This document shows positions 1 through 7,266 of a DNA stretch of 24,606 bases, in pieces. Under the pieces are notes generated by a model, which saw nothing but the letters and a program-made list of their open reading frames with translations, searched no databases and had not been told where the DNA came from. The stretch lies in contig JAIXQV010000218.1 of assembly GCA_027485535.1 (NCBI GenBank), forward strand, positions 1-24,606, written 5' to 3'. How positions within the stretch are numbered: the stretch's first letter is position 1; every line of letters starts with the position of its first letter. The position numbers and the translations under genes were made by a program. The DNA comes from Oxalobacteraceae bacterium (GTDB taxonomy: Bacteria > Pseudomonadota > Gammaproteobacteria > Burkholderiales > Burkholderiaceae_D).

Positions 1-99
1 CAGGTCGTCACCAAACAGCGTCACAAATGCAGGTGTTGGCTGGAAGTGGAGCGGCTGTGTTTCTCGAACTTGGCGGCGGGACTGATCAATCGCGTTCAT
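1..99 (-). CDS. 5' end of an unidentified gene, cut by the window edge
   Basis: On the minus strand an ATG at 99-97 opens a frame that stays open for 33 codons to the left edge and begins MNAIDQSRRQVRETQ. A GGAAG sequence lies five bases upstream of the ATG, a reasonable ribosome binding site. The frame starts about 107 bp downstream of the ssb-like gene on the same strand, so the two could be co-transcribed. Only 33 residues are visible and I recognise no family. The opposite strand is also open here, but it has no visible start and has a Cys/Trp-rich, unlikely composition. Confidence 0.35.
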   Translation of the reverse strand, partial: MNAIDQSRRQVRETQPLHFQPTPAFVTLFGDDL

Positions 100-205
100 G
101 ACGACTTCCAACGAGGCGTGTGCGGGTGACAGGCAGAGCGCACCTGTCTCCCGTGTGTGCCTCGCCTAAGCGCCGAGTTCGGTATCTGATTCAGCGACCA
201 ATCAT

Positions 206-634
206 TCAGCTCGTCACGCCGTTAGCGATGACCCGACGCACCAGGTCGCGGTCGGGTAGCGGGTCCTCGTGCGCGGCAAAGCCGACACGCTGTTCCCCGG
301 CGCGATGAAGCATTCGTAGCTCGCTCCCCACAATTTCAGTTGAGTGACGCTCGAAGCCATCTTTGCCAGTCCATTTACGCGTCTGGAGATGTCCCTCGAT
401 ATAGACCAGCGCGCCCTTTTTCAGATGCTGACCGGCGATTTCCGCCAAGCGCTTGTAAAGCACTACGCGATGCCACTCGGTTGCGTCCCGCCGCGCGCCG
501 GCGGATTTGTTTTTCCAGTTTTCACTCGTTGCCACTGAGAGGTGCGCAACGCAATCACCATTGGTCATCGTGCGAATTTCAGGATTGTGTCCGAGGTGGC
601 CGATTAGCATGGCCTTGTTGAGCGTACCTGTCAT
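206..634 (-). CDS. ssb: Single-stranded DNA-binding protein (SSB-like, lacking the acidic C-terminal tip)
   Basis: The 142-residue product has an SSB OB fold over roughly residues 1-112. Visible hallmarks are the N-terminal LNKAMLIGHLG strand, the ATSENW segment (W40), TEWHRVVLY (W54) and YIEGHLQTRKW (W88), the aromatic positions that stack on ssDNA. SSB coats single-stranded DNA in replication, repair and recombination and normally recruits partners through an acidic tail ending in a phenylalanine. Here residues 113-142 form a short tail rich in charged residues that ends in ANGVTS, with no acidic tip. The protein is also shorter than the usual 160-180 residues. This suggests an accessory or element-borne paralogue rather than the housekeeping SSB, which is an inference. 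An AAGGAAG sequence lies about 13 bases upstream, a longer spacing than usual. The next gene upstream on the same strand is the lipoprotein ending at 714. Confidence 0.85.
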   Translation of the reverse strand: MTGTLNKAMLIGHLGHNPEIRTMTNGDCVAHLSVATSENWKNKSAGARRDATEWHRVVLYKRLAEIAGQHLKKGALVYIEGHLQTRKWTGKDGFERHSTEIVGSELRMLHRAGEQRVGFAAHEDPLPDRDLVRRVIANGVTS

Positions 635-713
635 GATGTTTGAGATGCTTCCTTACGCTGTTGGTGAACGAAATGTCCTGGCGTTCTAGCCCGACGGCTT
701 TTCGGTACCCGGC

Positions 714-2099
714 TTACTGCACGACGCGTCGCGCGATGAAGCCGCCAATCGCGGTGATTCCGCTCAGGCCCTTGATGGACAAGCTACCCGCCAGCTCTGG
801 TGGCATGGCGCCATCGATCGGACCAAAAAATCGTAGCCCTGCGTAACCGGCGGCGCCACCATGGGTGATGCCACCGATAGCGGTGTTGCCGGGCGTGCCG
901 AATGGCAGCACATTAGTGCTGCCGACGGTCAGCTTGACACTGGGCTCCAGATTCGCCGGAAGCACCTCATCAATACGGACATTTAGCAGCCGCAGCGTGG
1001 CCTGCTTGGCGCTGAAATCCACGGTGACCTCCAAGTCGGCCGCCACCGGGTACACCTCGGTTTGTCCATCCGGGCTATACCAGCCGCGAACGTAGCCCTG
1101 GTAGGTGGCGCTGCCGCTGCTTGGCAAGGAGGCGGGATCGGTCAGCTGTCCGAATGCAATGCTGCCCCGCCGCTCCTTGTTGTGCTCACGACCACCGCCC
1201 CACTCTTGGATGTTGATCGTGTCCTTGGTGACCCAACCTGCGACATGGGCGTAGCGATAGTTCCAGTTCCATAAGTCACGGTAGCCTTTGAAGCCCGCGA
1301 AAGGCATCTGATCCGGACCCTGGGTCGCGCCATCTTCGTGCAAACGGGTCGCGCTGATTTGGTTCGGTTTCAAGCCACCGGTGCGCCAGTTGCCGGCAAG
1401 AAGACGTAAGCCATTGTTGGCAGCAGTGACGCACGCGGTATCACTGCTGTCACAAGTCGGCGCTGGTCGTTCGAAATAATGATTGTTTGCGTAGTGGTCT
1501 TTCGTCCCGGTGAACGTGGAGGCGTTGTTGTCCCAGAATGGATCAACTTGCGGCGATAGCGCCAGCAGAGTCGACATGCCCTGCTCACCTAGTTGAACGC
1601 GTCCGCGCTTCAAACCAAAGCTTTCAATAATTCGAGGCCGTTCTGTTCTGCCGTCCCACAGTAGCTTGAGCTGCGACAGCAATAAATCAACGGCGCTGAT
1701 ATTCGCATCCGCATCATGCAAAACACGAAGTTCTGCAAAGCCTTCATTGGTGGGCATCAAGCCGAATGCTTCCGCGGTGTTGCTGTTGGTGGGCAGCAGG
1801 TCACTGGTCGAAAAGCCAATGGTTTGCAGACCGTTCTTGCTGAGCTGTATGGTGCCTACCGACACGCCTAGCGCCTCGCCGCTGCACGCGGATACGCCGC
1901 TTGGGCAGGGACTTTGCCCATTCGTGGTGCCGCCAGAGCCTCCGCTGATCGGCGAACTGCCTATCACGCCGCTATTGCCAGTGCTGCTGCCACCACCAAG
2001 CCCAGAGGCGACGCCGCTGACACCGCCCCCGTCACTACACGCTACGAGCCCGATCAGCAGCGTTGCAATTGCACCGGCCCTTGCCATCAAATATCTCAT
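714..2099 (-). CDS. Surface lipoprotein with TbpB-like C-terminal beta-barrel
   Basis: The 461-residue product begins with a lipoprotein signal peptide: MRYLMARAG, a hydrophobic stretch, then a lipobox LVAC with the acylated cysteine at residue 21. Serine follows at +2, consistent with outer-membrane sorting. A Gly/Ser-rich linker covers about residues 23-65, typical of proteins extended from the membrane. The middle is rich in aromatic residues (for example FWDNN, the RDLWNWNYRY region). The C-terminal ~130 residues alternate polar and hydrophobic residues and end with RFFGP, an AGSLSI segment and a final GGFIARR. This is the layout of the eight-stranded barrel of transferrin-binding protein B and other Slam-exported surface lipoproteins. 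Family assignment rests on these terminal motifs; the ligand is unknown. No Slam translocator or TonB-dependent receptor is visible in the window. The gene is divergent from argS. Confidence 0.7.
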   Translation of the reverse strand: MRYLMARAGAIATLLIGLVACSDGGGVSGVASGLGGGSSTGNSGVIGSSPISGGSGGTTNGQSPCPSGVSACSGEALGVSVGTIQLSKNGLQTIGFSTSDLLPTNSNTAEAFGLMPTNEGFAELRVLHDADANISAVDLLLSQLKLLWDGRTERPRIIESFGLKRGRVQLGEQGMSTLLALSPQVDPFWDNNASTFTGTKDHYANNHYFERPAPTCDSSDTACVTAANNGLRLLAGNWRTGGLKPNQISATRLHEDGATQGPDQMPFAGFKGYRDLWNWNYRYAHVAGWVTKDTINIQEWGGGREHNKERRGSIAFGQLTDPASLPSSGSATYQGYVRGWYSPDGQTEVYPVAADLEVTVDFSAKQATLRLLNVRIDEVLPANLEPSVKLTVGSTNVLPFGTPGNTAIGGITHGGAAGYAGLRFFGPIDGAMPPELAGSLSIKGLSGITAIGGFIARRVVQ

Positions 2100-2275
2100 C
2101 CCTGCTCCCTAGTCGTGATCCGAAATTGGCACGTAACGGCGTACAACCGCACGGCAGTGACGAACTTAGGGCAAGGCCTGATTGCCTTATTGAGCGCTGA
2201 CAACCAATCAAAAACCTATGCATCGTGATAACCAGCACGCTTACGCTGAAGCAAATCAGGCTTTAAGTGCAGGCG

Positions 2276-2307
2276 TTGCACGAGGCTGACTAAGCGCCCG
2301 TTATAAT
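2276..2307 (+). promoter_or_regulatory. Candidate promoter for argS
   Basis: A perfect TATAAT at 2302-2307 lies 43 bp upstream of the argS start codon. A TTGCAC at 2276-2281 could serve as the -35, but the 20-bp spacer is longer than optimal. The stretch from 2100 to 2275 is the divergent upstream region of the lipoprotein gene. It contains a small inverted repeat (GGCAA at about 2170, TTGCC at about 2182) and no other gene. Confidence 0.5.
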
Positions 2308-2350
2308 TTGCCTTTCTTTTGCGACATAACGTCCGCGCGGCTCACTCTCC

Positions 2351-4087
2351 ATGCAACAGCAACACAAAGAACAGGTCAGCAGCTTATTCGCCGAGGCGGT
2401 AGCGCCACTGATCGCCGGCACCGATGTCGTAATGCCTGTCATTACCCTTGAGCGTCCGCGCGATCCTTCCCATGGTGATCTGGCCTGCAACTTGGCGATG
2501 CAGCTGGCCAAGCCACTCAAGCGAAATCCGCGCGAGCTCGCACAGGCGATCGCGCAGGCAGTGCTGGAGCATCCATCGCGTGTCGGCTTGATCGAGTCGA
2601 TTGATATTGCCGGCCCGGGTTTCATCAATCTTCGCGTTGCATTAGCGGCGAAGCAGGCCGTGATTGGGCGCATCTTTGCGGATGTGCAGTGTTACGGACG
2701 CACGAATTTGGCGGCAGCCAGCAAAGTGCTGGTCGAGTTTGTCTCGGCCAATCCGACCGGACCGCTGCATGTGGGTCATGGAAGGCAAGGTGCATTGGGT
2801 GACGCGATTTGCGCCTTGCTGGAGGCGCAGGGTTATGCCGTACAGCGCGAGTTCTACTACAACGATGCGGGAGTACAAATAGCGACGCTCGCGTCATCAG
2901 TGCAGGCGCGCGCCAAGGGCAGCAAGCCGGGCGACGCTGACTGGCCTGAGTCTGCCTACAACGGGGATTACATCGCCGATATTGCAGCGGACTTCATCGC
3001 ACGACAAACAGTCTCAGCAGCCGATGGCGAGCCCGTTACTGCAAGCGGCGATATCAACGACATTGAATCCATCCGTCGCTTTGCCGTTGCGTATTTACGG
3101 CATGAACAGGATCTGGATTTACAAGCCTTTGGTGTGCGCTTCGATAACTACTACCTTGAATCATCCCTCTACAGCGACGGCAAGGTCGAGGCCGCCGTCA
3201 GCGCGCTCAAGGCGGCAGGCAAAACCTATGAGCAAGAGGGTGCGCTGTGGCTCAAGAGTACTGAGTACGGTGATGATAAAGACCGTGTGATGAGAAAGTC
3301 TGACGGTACCTACACCTACTTCGTACCTGACGTGGCGTATCACATCACCAAGTGGCAGCGCGGTTTTCATAAAGTGATCAATATCCAAGGCAGCGACCAC
3401 CATGGCACGATTGCCCGGGTACGCGCTGGATTGCAGGCAGTCGGTCTGGGTATTCCGGCCGGCTATCCTGACTATGTGCTGCACAAGATGGTCACCGTCA
3501 TGCGAAACGGTGAAGAAGTAAAAATTTCCAAGCGCGCTGGCTCTTACGTGACGCTGCGCGATCTGATCGAGTGGTCGGCCGGTGAGGCGCACGATGCTGA
3601 TAGCCAGCGTGATCTCACCCGAGGACGTGACGCAGTACGTTTCTTCCTCATCTCTCGCAAAGCGGATACCGAGTTTGTATTTGACGTCGATCTCGCGCTG
3701 GCGCAATCCGACGAAAACCCGGTTTACTACGTGCAGTATGCACACGCGCGTATCTGCTCGGTGTTGACGCAATGGGGTGGTGATGAAGCGATGTTGCGCA
3801 GCACGGAGTTGTCCGCATTAAGCTCGCCGCGTGAGGCTAGTTTGTTGGCCAAGTTGGCTGATTACCCTGAGGTTTTGAAAAAAGCGGCAGATGAACTGGG
3901 CCCGCATCAGGTAGCGTTTTATTTGCGCGAGTTAGCCGGCGAGCTGCATAGCTATTACAACGCTGAGCGGGTACTGGTTGACGATGCAGCGCTCAAGCAT
4001 GCGCGGCTGGCACTGCTGCTGGCCACGCGGCAGGTGCTACGCAATGGCCTGGCGCTGATCGGTGTCTCTGCGCCGGCGAGAATGTAG
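2351..4087 (+). CDS. argS: Arginyl-tRNA synthetase
   Basis: This 578-residue class I aminoacyl-tRNA synthetase charges tRNA-Arg with arginine in the cytoplasm. The N-terminal additional domain (about 1-110) includes the SHGDLACN segment that recognises the tRNA D-loop. The catalytic Rossmann fold starts with VEFVSANPTGPLHVGHGR, where HVGH at residues 140-143 is the HIGH-type ATP site. The KMSKS-type loop is KISKR at 391-395. The C-terminal DALR-type anticodon-binding domain begins near YYVQYAHAR and runs to the end. Length is normal for the family and the frame is intact. A perfect TATAAT precedes the gene. The next gene begins two bases after the stop codon, and argS followed by a SPOR protein and dsbA is a familiar betaproteobacterial order. 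Confidence 0.97.
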   Translation: MQQQHKEQVSSLFAEAVAPLIAGTDVVMPVITLERPRDPSHGDLACNLAMQLAKPLKRNPRELAQAIAQAVLEHPSRVGLIESIDIAGPGFINLRVALAAKQAVIGRIFADVQCYGRTNLAAASKVLVEFVSANPTGPLHVGHGRQGALGDAICALLEAQGYAVQREFYYNDAGVQIATLASSVQARAKGSKPGDADWPESAYNGDYIADIAADFIARQTVSAADGEPVTASGDINDIESIRRFAVAYLRHEQDLDLQAFGVRFDNYYLESSLYSDGKVEAAVSALKAAGKTYEQEGALWLKSTEYGDDKDRVMRKSDGTYTYFVPDVAYHITKWQRGFHKVINIQGSDHHGTIARVRAGLQAVGLGIPAGYPDYVLHKMVTVMRNGEEVKISKRAGSYVTLRDLIEWSAGEAHDADSQRDLTRGRDAVRFFLISRKADTEFVFDVDLALAQSDENPVYYVQYAHARICSVLTQWGGDEAMLRSTELSALSSPREASLLAKLADYPEVLKKAADELGPHQVAFYLRELAGELHSYYNAERVLVDDAALKHARLALLLATRQVLRNGLALIGVSAPARM

Positions 4088-4089
4088 CG

Positions 4090-4710
4090 ATGGGCTTTCA
4101 GCGCGGCGCCTACCGGCAGCAAGGCGGAACCACCGCCGGTCTGATTATTGGTTTGATCATTGGTCTGTTGATCGCTGTAGGCATTGCGATGACGATCATG
4201 AAAACGCCGCTGCCATTTATCGATAAGATCGGTAAGCCTTTGCAGTCGGGCGGCGATTTGGGTGACCCCAACAAGTCACTGCAAGGTAGCACGCGTGACT
4301 CGCGCGATACTGCTTCGAGCGCCAGCGCCGCGCCGCCTGCACCACCGCCACCTGCGGTTGAGCCCAAGCGCCCACCTAGCTCAGCGCCAACCCCAACGCC
4401 GCCGGCAGCTTCACGGCAGAATGAAAAGCCGGCGACTATCACTGCGCCGGAGCCCTCTTCGGCAGGCGGCAGCGGCTTCACCTACTATCTACAGGCGGGC
4501 GCATTTCGCGAGCGTCAGGATGCCGAGGCGACCAAGGCGCGACTGGCGCTAATGGGTGTCGCCGCTGCTATTGCCGAGCGCAAGTCCGAGATGGGTACGC
4601 TGTACCGCGTACGCGTCGGTCCGTTTGATGATGTCGAGGGTATGAATCGGGCACGCGTTCGTTTGTCCGACAATGGTGTCGACGCAGCGGTTGTTCGCGT
4701 CCCGAAATAA
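4090..4710 (+). CDS. SPOR-domain cell-division-associated membrane protein
   Basis: The 206-residue product is a bitopic inner-membrane protein of FtsN-like layout. It has a short basic cytoplasmic start (MGFQRGAYRQQGG), a single transmembrane helix at about residues 16-37 (GLIIGLIIGLLIAVGIAM), a long Pro/Ala/Ser-rich periplasmic linker at about 65-125, and a C-terminal SPOR domain from about 130 to 206. The SPOR domain has the typical YYLQAGAF first strand and YRVRVGPF third strand. SPOR domains bind septal peptidoglycan stripped of stem peptides, so a role in cell division or septal wall remodelling is likely. The gene begins two bases after the argS stop, which implies co-transcription and translational coupling. 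It is shorter than E. coli FtsN and lacks its extended helical region, so I do not assign ftsN. Confidence 0.88.
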   Translation: MGFQRGAYRQQGGTTAGLIIGLIIGLLIAVGIAMTIMKTPLPFIDKIGKPLQSGGDLGDPNKSLQGSTRDSRDTASSASAAPPAPPPPAVEPKRPPSSAPTPTPPAASRQNEKPATITAPEPSSAGGSGFTYYLQAGAFRERQDAEATKARLALMGVAAAIAERKSEMGTLYRVRVGPFDDVEGMNRARVRLSDNGVDAAVVRVPK

Positions 4711-4731
4711 ATCACACTTAAGGAAAGTTTC

Positions 4732-5385
4732 ATGCGCCTGTTGCACCGCTTGTTGTTGATCGCCAGCCTGAGCCTGGTTTCCATCGGCGCTACTGCCGCC
4801 CCGAACGCACCGGTTGAGGGTGTCGAGTATCAGCGGCTGTCGCAGCCGCAGCCGACAGAGTCCGGCAAAAAGGTCGAGGTGCTCGAATTCTTTTGGTACA
4901 ACTGCCCGCACTGCCACGCTTTCGAACCGCATCTCGCGGAATGGGCGAAAAAACAGGGTGACCGCATTGTGCTCAAGCGCATCCCGGTTGGATTTCGCGA
5001 ATCATTCGCTCCGCAGCAAAAGCTCTACTTTGCGCTGGAGGCCATGAATCGGCTCGACCTGCATACCCTGGTGTTCGATGCGATTCATCAGCGGCGCATG
5101 AAACTGAACACTGAGCCCGAGATCATGGCTTTCATGGAAAAGCAAAGCATCGACCATAAAAAATTTGCCGAGACGTTTAATTCGTTCAGCGTACAGAGTA
5201 AAGTCGGCCGAGTGAAACAGCTACAGGAAGCATTCCGTATTGATGGTGTACCCACGGTCGCGATCGACGGTCAGTATGTGACCTCGCCATCGATTGTTGG
5301 TCAGAGTATGCGGGGCGCCCCGGAGGAAATACTGAATAGCGCGACTCTGCTAGTGATGGACGCACTCGTCGCTAAGAAGAAGTAA
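4732..5385 (+). CDS. dsbA: Periplasmic thiol:disulfide oxidoreductase DsbA
   Basis: The 217-residue protein introduces disulfide bonds into exported proteins. It starts with a Sec signal peptide (MRLLHRLLLIASLSLVSIG, cleavage probably after ATAA near residue 23). The thioredoxin-like core carries FFWYNCPHCHAFEPH with the CPHC redox centre at residues 58-61, exactly the DsbA-type dipeptide. The cis-proline loop is GVPTV with proline at 174. The helical insertion lies between these, as expected. AAGGAA at 4720-4725 is a well-placed ribosome binding site six bases before the ATG. The gene follows the SPOR protein by 21 bp and probably ends this transcription unit; the convergent regulator gene ends four bases beyond its stop. 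Confidence 0.96.
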   Translation: MRLLHRLLLIASLSLVSIGATAAPNAPVEGVEYQRLSQPQPTESGKKVEVLEFFWYNCPHCHAFEPHLAEWAKKQGDRIVLKRIPVGFRESFAPQQKLYFALEAMNRLDLHTLVFDAIHQRRMKLNTEPEIMAFMEKQSIDHKKFAETFNSFSVQSKVGRVKQLQEAFRIDGVPTVAIDGQYVTSPSIVGQSMRGAPEEILNSATLLVMDALVAKKK

Positions 5386-5389
5386 GCGC

Positions 5390-5779
5390 CTATCGTTTTT
5401 TGTAAGTGCGCACCAAGGCCCGCAGCATGTCGAGGCCAATTTGCCGATGGTGCTCATCGAGTTGGTTCAGCAACGCGGTGGCGCGTTGATCCGTCATGCT
5501 GGTATCCGCGCCTCCACCCTTGCGGGTGTCGCCATTGCCGAAACGCAGCCAATCCGCCGGCACATCCAGCCAGCCCGCTAGCGCGCGTAGCTTTTCCTGC
5601 GTCGGAATAGATTCGCCCTGCAGCCATTTGCGTGCAGCGTGTACGGTGACGGGATGGCCATTGAAACGCCCGTTGAATTCTCGTGCTAGCTGGGTTGGGC
5701 TATGCGGCGAGTACTCGGCATTACGCAGCGCTTGTTGCAGCCTCTCGCTGAATGCCAAGCGTTCTTGTGACGAATTCAT
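5390..5779 (-). CDS. Small helix-turn-helix transcriptional regulator
   Basis: The 129-residue product has a Cro/CI-like helix-turn-helix over about residues 10-80: QLAREFNGRFNG, then VTVHAARKWLQGE as the likely recognition helix, then PTQEKLRALAGWLDVPADWLRFG. The C-terminal portion (about 95-129) is helical and basic, ends RTYKKR, and may mediate dimerisation. It is a DNA-binding regulator whose target is not evident; autoregulation is plausible because two inverted repeats lie just upstream. It is convergent with dsbA. It is followed on the far side by a 308-bp non-coding stretch. There is no adjacent phage or toxin gene to suggest a prophage role. Confidence 0.75.
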   Translation of the reverse strand: MNSSQERLAFSERLQQALRNAEYSPHSPTQLAREFNGRFNGHPVTVHAARKWLQGESIPTQEKLRALAGWLDVPADWLRFGNGDTRKGGGADTSMTDQRATALLNQLDEHHRQIGLDMLRALVRTYKKR

Positions 5780-5799
5780 GGAGCACCACTATTTTTCAT

Positions 5800-5837
5800 G
5801 ACTCACACTATTCCATGCGGACGTGTAATAGTCAGTC
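5800..5837. promoter_or_regulatory. Interrupted inverted repeat upstream of the HTH gene
   Basis: Left arm GACT-CAC-ACTATT at 5800-5812 pairs with AATAGT-C-AGTC at 5827-5837, leaving a 14-bp centre. It lies 21-58 bp upstream of the HTH start codon, where an autoregulatory operator or a 5' leader hairpin would be expected. Its role is inferred from position only. Confidence 0.35.
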
Positions 5838-5853
5838 TTAATGATGGCGATTA

Positions 5854-5865
5854 TTTGTTAACAAA
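5854..5865. promoter_or_regulatory. Perfect 12-bp palindrome TTTGTTAACAAA
   Basis: This perfect dyad lies in the AT-rich region 75 bp upstream of the HTH start codon. Dyads of this size are typical binding sites for dimeric HTH proteins, and the adjacent regulator is the obvious candidate. There is no direct evidence for binding. Confidence 0.35.
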
Positions 5866-6087
5866 CAAAACTTGGTTTTATAAGAGTTAATGGCTGATCT
5901 AGGCCATAAGAGTATTTGAGAGGTTTTGTTGCGGCGCACATCAAAAGGCTTTCCCAAAATGCGCCAACAGCATTGAATCGATGTGAAACAGTGCAAATGG
6001 AAGCTGCGCGGCAAGCCCTCCCACTGAGAGAAAAACCCGGTGATTACCCGAGTGCTCTTGTGGGTCGGCAGTGGTGGATAGACGTCT

Positions 6088-7131
6088 TTAGCGCTGTGTG
6101 ACGAAGCGAATCACACCGTCGTCGTCGTGCGTTCGCATTAACTCGCCTGCGAACCACAAACGATGCAAATGCGCGAGTGCCTCGCCCATGGCGAAGGTAA
6201 GTTGGTGCATATCGAGGTCGCGCTTGAACATCAAAGGCACGATATCCGCCGCAGAGCGCGGGGTACTACACGCCTCTCGAACCTCATCCAGCCTCTCGGC
6301 ATGGTGTGCCTCCAATTGCCGCACGCGCTGCCGAATGCCGAGAAACGGTTTGCCATGCGACGGTAACACCAGCGTGTGCTCTGGCAAGGGGCTGAATTGC
6401 TGTAGTGACTCAAGAAACTGTCCCACGGCATCAGCCTCAGGCTCGATCGCGAATACCGAGGTGTTGGTCGAAATCTTCGGTAGCAGCATGTCGCCGGAAA
6501 TCAGCACGTTCAGCGATTCGCAATACAGCGCAGCATGCTCGGGCGAGTGTCCGGTACCGATAATTACGCGCCAGTTGTGTGCGCCAATGCGAATCGATGT
6601 GCGTGCATCCAGCCGGATGAACTGCTCCGGCACCTTCGGCACCAGGGTCGGGTAATACTGCTTGCGGCCCTCGAGTTGCGCCAGCTTTTCGGTATCGAGC
6701 AGGCCGTGGCGACGAAAATGCGGGATCATCGCCGGGCCGTCAGCGCCGGGAAGCCCGGCAGACATCATGCGTGCAAAGCCGTACTCACCCACGGTCATCC
6801 ACAATGGGACCTGCCAGCGCTCGCACAGCCAAGCCGCGAGGCCAACATGGTCAGGATGGCAATGGGTGACTATCACACGGGTGATCGGACGACTATCGAG
6901 CGCCTCCGAAAACACCTGTTCCCATGCCGCGCGCGTGGCATCGTTAGCAATTCCACAATCAACTGCTGCCCAGCCATCTCCATCCTCCAGTAACCATAGG
7001 TTGATATGGTTAAGCGCGAAGGGCAGGCCCATGCGAATCCAGCGCACGCCGGATGCGACTTCCAGTGAGGCGCCGCTGGCGGGCAAAGTGTCGCCAAAAG
7101 GGTAGGAGAGTTCGGATTCCAGTGGGTTCAT
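6088..7131 (-). CDS. MBL-fold metallo-hydrolase (glyoxalase II-like)
   Basis: With the ATG at 7131 the product has 347 residues. The metal-binding motif THCHPDHVG places HxHxDH at residues 90-95. Further ligands appear in order as GTGHSPEHAALYC, LISGDMLLP and LPSHGKPF, so both metal sites look intact. An extra helical C-terminal domain (about 250-347) follows the hydrolase core. The family hydrolyses thioesters or related bonds; the exact substrate is unknown. The gene is divergent from liuR and shares the region with the LiuR-type palindrome, so it may belong to the regulon and act on an acyl-CoA-related thioester, which is inference. A TTG at 7158 would add nine residues but has no ribosome binding site, so I prefer the ATG. 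Confidence 0.85.
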   Translation of the reverse strand: MNPLESELSYPFGDTLPASGASLEVASGVRWIRMGLPFALNHINLWLLEDGDGWAAVDCGIANDATRAAWEQVFSEALDSRPITRVIVTHCHPDHVGLAAWLCERWQVPLWMTVGEYGFARMMSAGLPGADGPAMIPHFRRHGLLDTEKLAQLEGRKQYYPTLVPKVPEQFIRLDARTSIRIGAHNWRVIIGTGHSPEHAALYCESLNVLISGDMLLPKISTNTSVFAIEPEADAVGQFLESLQQFSPLPEHTLVLPSHGKPFLGIRQRVRQLEAHHAERLDEVREACSTPRSAADIVPLMFKRDLDMHQLTFAMGEALAHLHRLWFAGELMRTHDDDGVIRFVTQR

Positions 7132-7199
7132 GGCAGTGCTTTCGCCGACGGCGCGCAAGGGCTTGCAATGGATGCTGGCACGCCTACAATAGCCGGCAA

Positions 7200-7228
7200 T
7201 TGACGTTTACGTAAACGTCCATTCTACT
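7200..7228 (+). promoter_or_regulatory. Candidate liuR promoter overlapping the operator
   Basis: TTGACG at 7200-7205 is a good -35 element. With a 17-bp spacer, TCTACT at 7223-7228 is a partial match to a -10. The perfect palindrome at 7202-7219 sits inside and overlaps the -35, the usual position for MerR-family operators. On the minus strand, TATTGT (7191-7186) could be a -10 for the divergent MBL gene. Confidence 0.5.
7202..7219. promoter_or_regulatory. Perfect 18-bp palindrome, probable LiuR operator
   Basis: GACGTTTAC at 7202-7210 is followed at once by its exact reverse complement GTAAACGTC at 7211-7219. It lies in the liuR/MBL divergent region and overlaps the -35 of liuR. ACGT-containing dyads are what I recall for LiuR sites in proteobacteria. 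Position, symmetry and the adjacent MerR-type gene support the call; binding is not shown. Confidence 0.7.
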
Positions 7229-7266
7229 CTCGCTGCGCGGCCTGTCCGGCGCGAGCATTGCACCCC

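Larger units (their letters stand above)
5780..6087. other. 308-bp intergenic stretch, partly AT-rich, no convincing gene
   Basis: This gap separates the start of the HTH gene from the end of the MBL hydrolase gene. The part nearest the HTH gene (about 5790-5900) is visibly AT-richer than the neighbourhood and carries two inverted repeats, listed separately. From about 5920 to 6087 I see no RNA gene and no strong terminator. A plus-strand frame at 5916-6101 exists but needs a TTG start, has no ribosome binding site and overlaps the MBL gene, so I do not call it. Confidence 0.5.

Noticed and set aside
1..129. A plus-strand open frame running in from the left edge
   Set aside because: Composition is odd (several Cys and Trp), no start is visible, and the minus-strand frame has a start with a ribosome binding site.
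1666..2112. A 148-codon plus-strand frame over the lipoprotein start
   Set aside because: It is antisense to a lipoprotein with a clear signal peptide and linker; its proline-rich composition mirrors the Gly/Ser linker codons.
6020..6050. Possible terminator after the MBL gene (run of five T on the minus strand)
   Set aside because: The sequence before the T-run does not form a convincing stem; only three paired bases are clear.
5916..6101. A 61-codon plus-strand frame in the intergenic stretch
   Set aside because: It needs a TTG start, has no ribosome binding site, overlaps the MBL gene on the other strand and shows no recognisable pattern.
6721..6765. GC-rich inverted sequence GCCGGG...CCCGGC within the MBL hydrolase
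   Set aside because: It is inside an intact coding sequence and does not match the 29-bp repeat unit beyond the short GC core.
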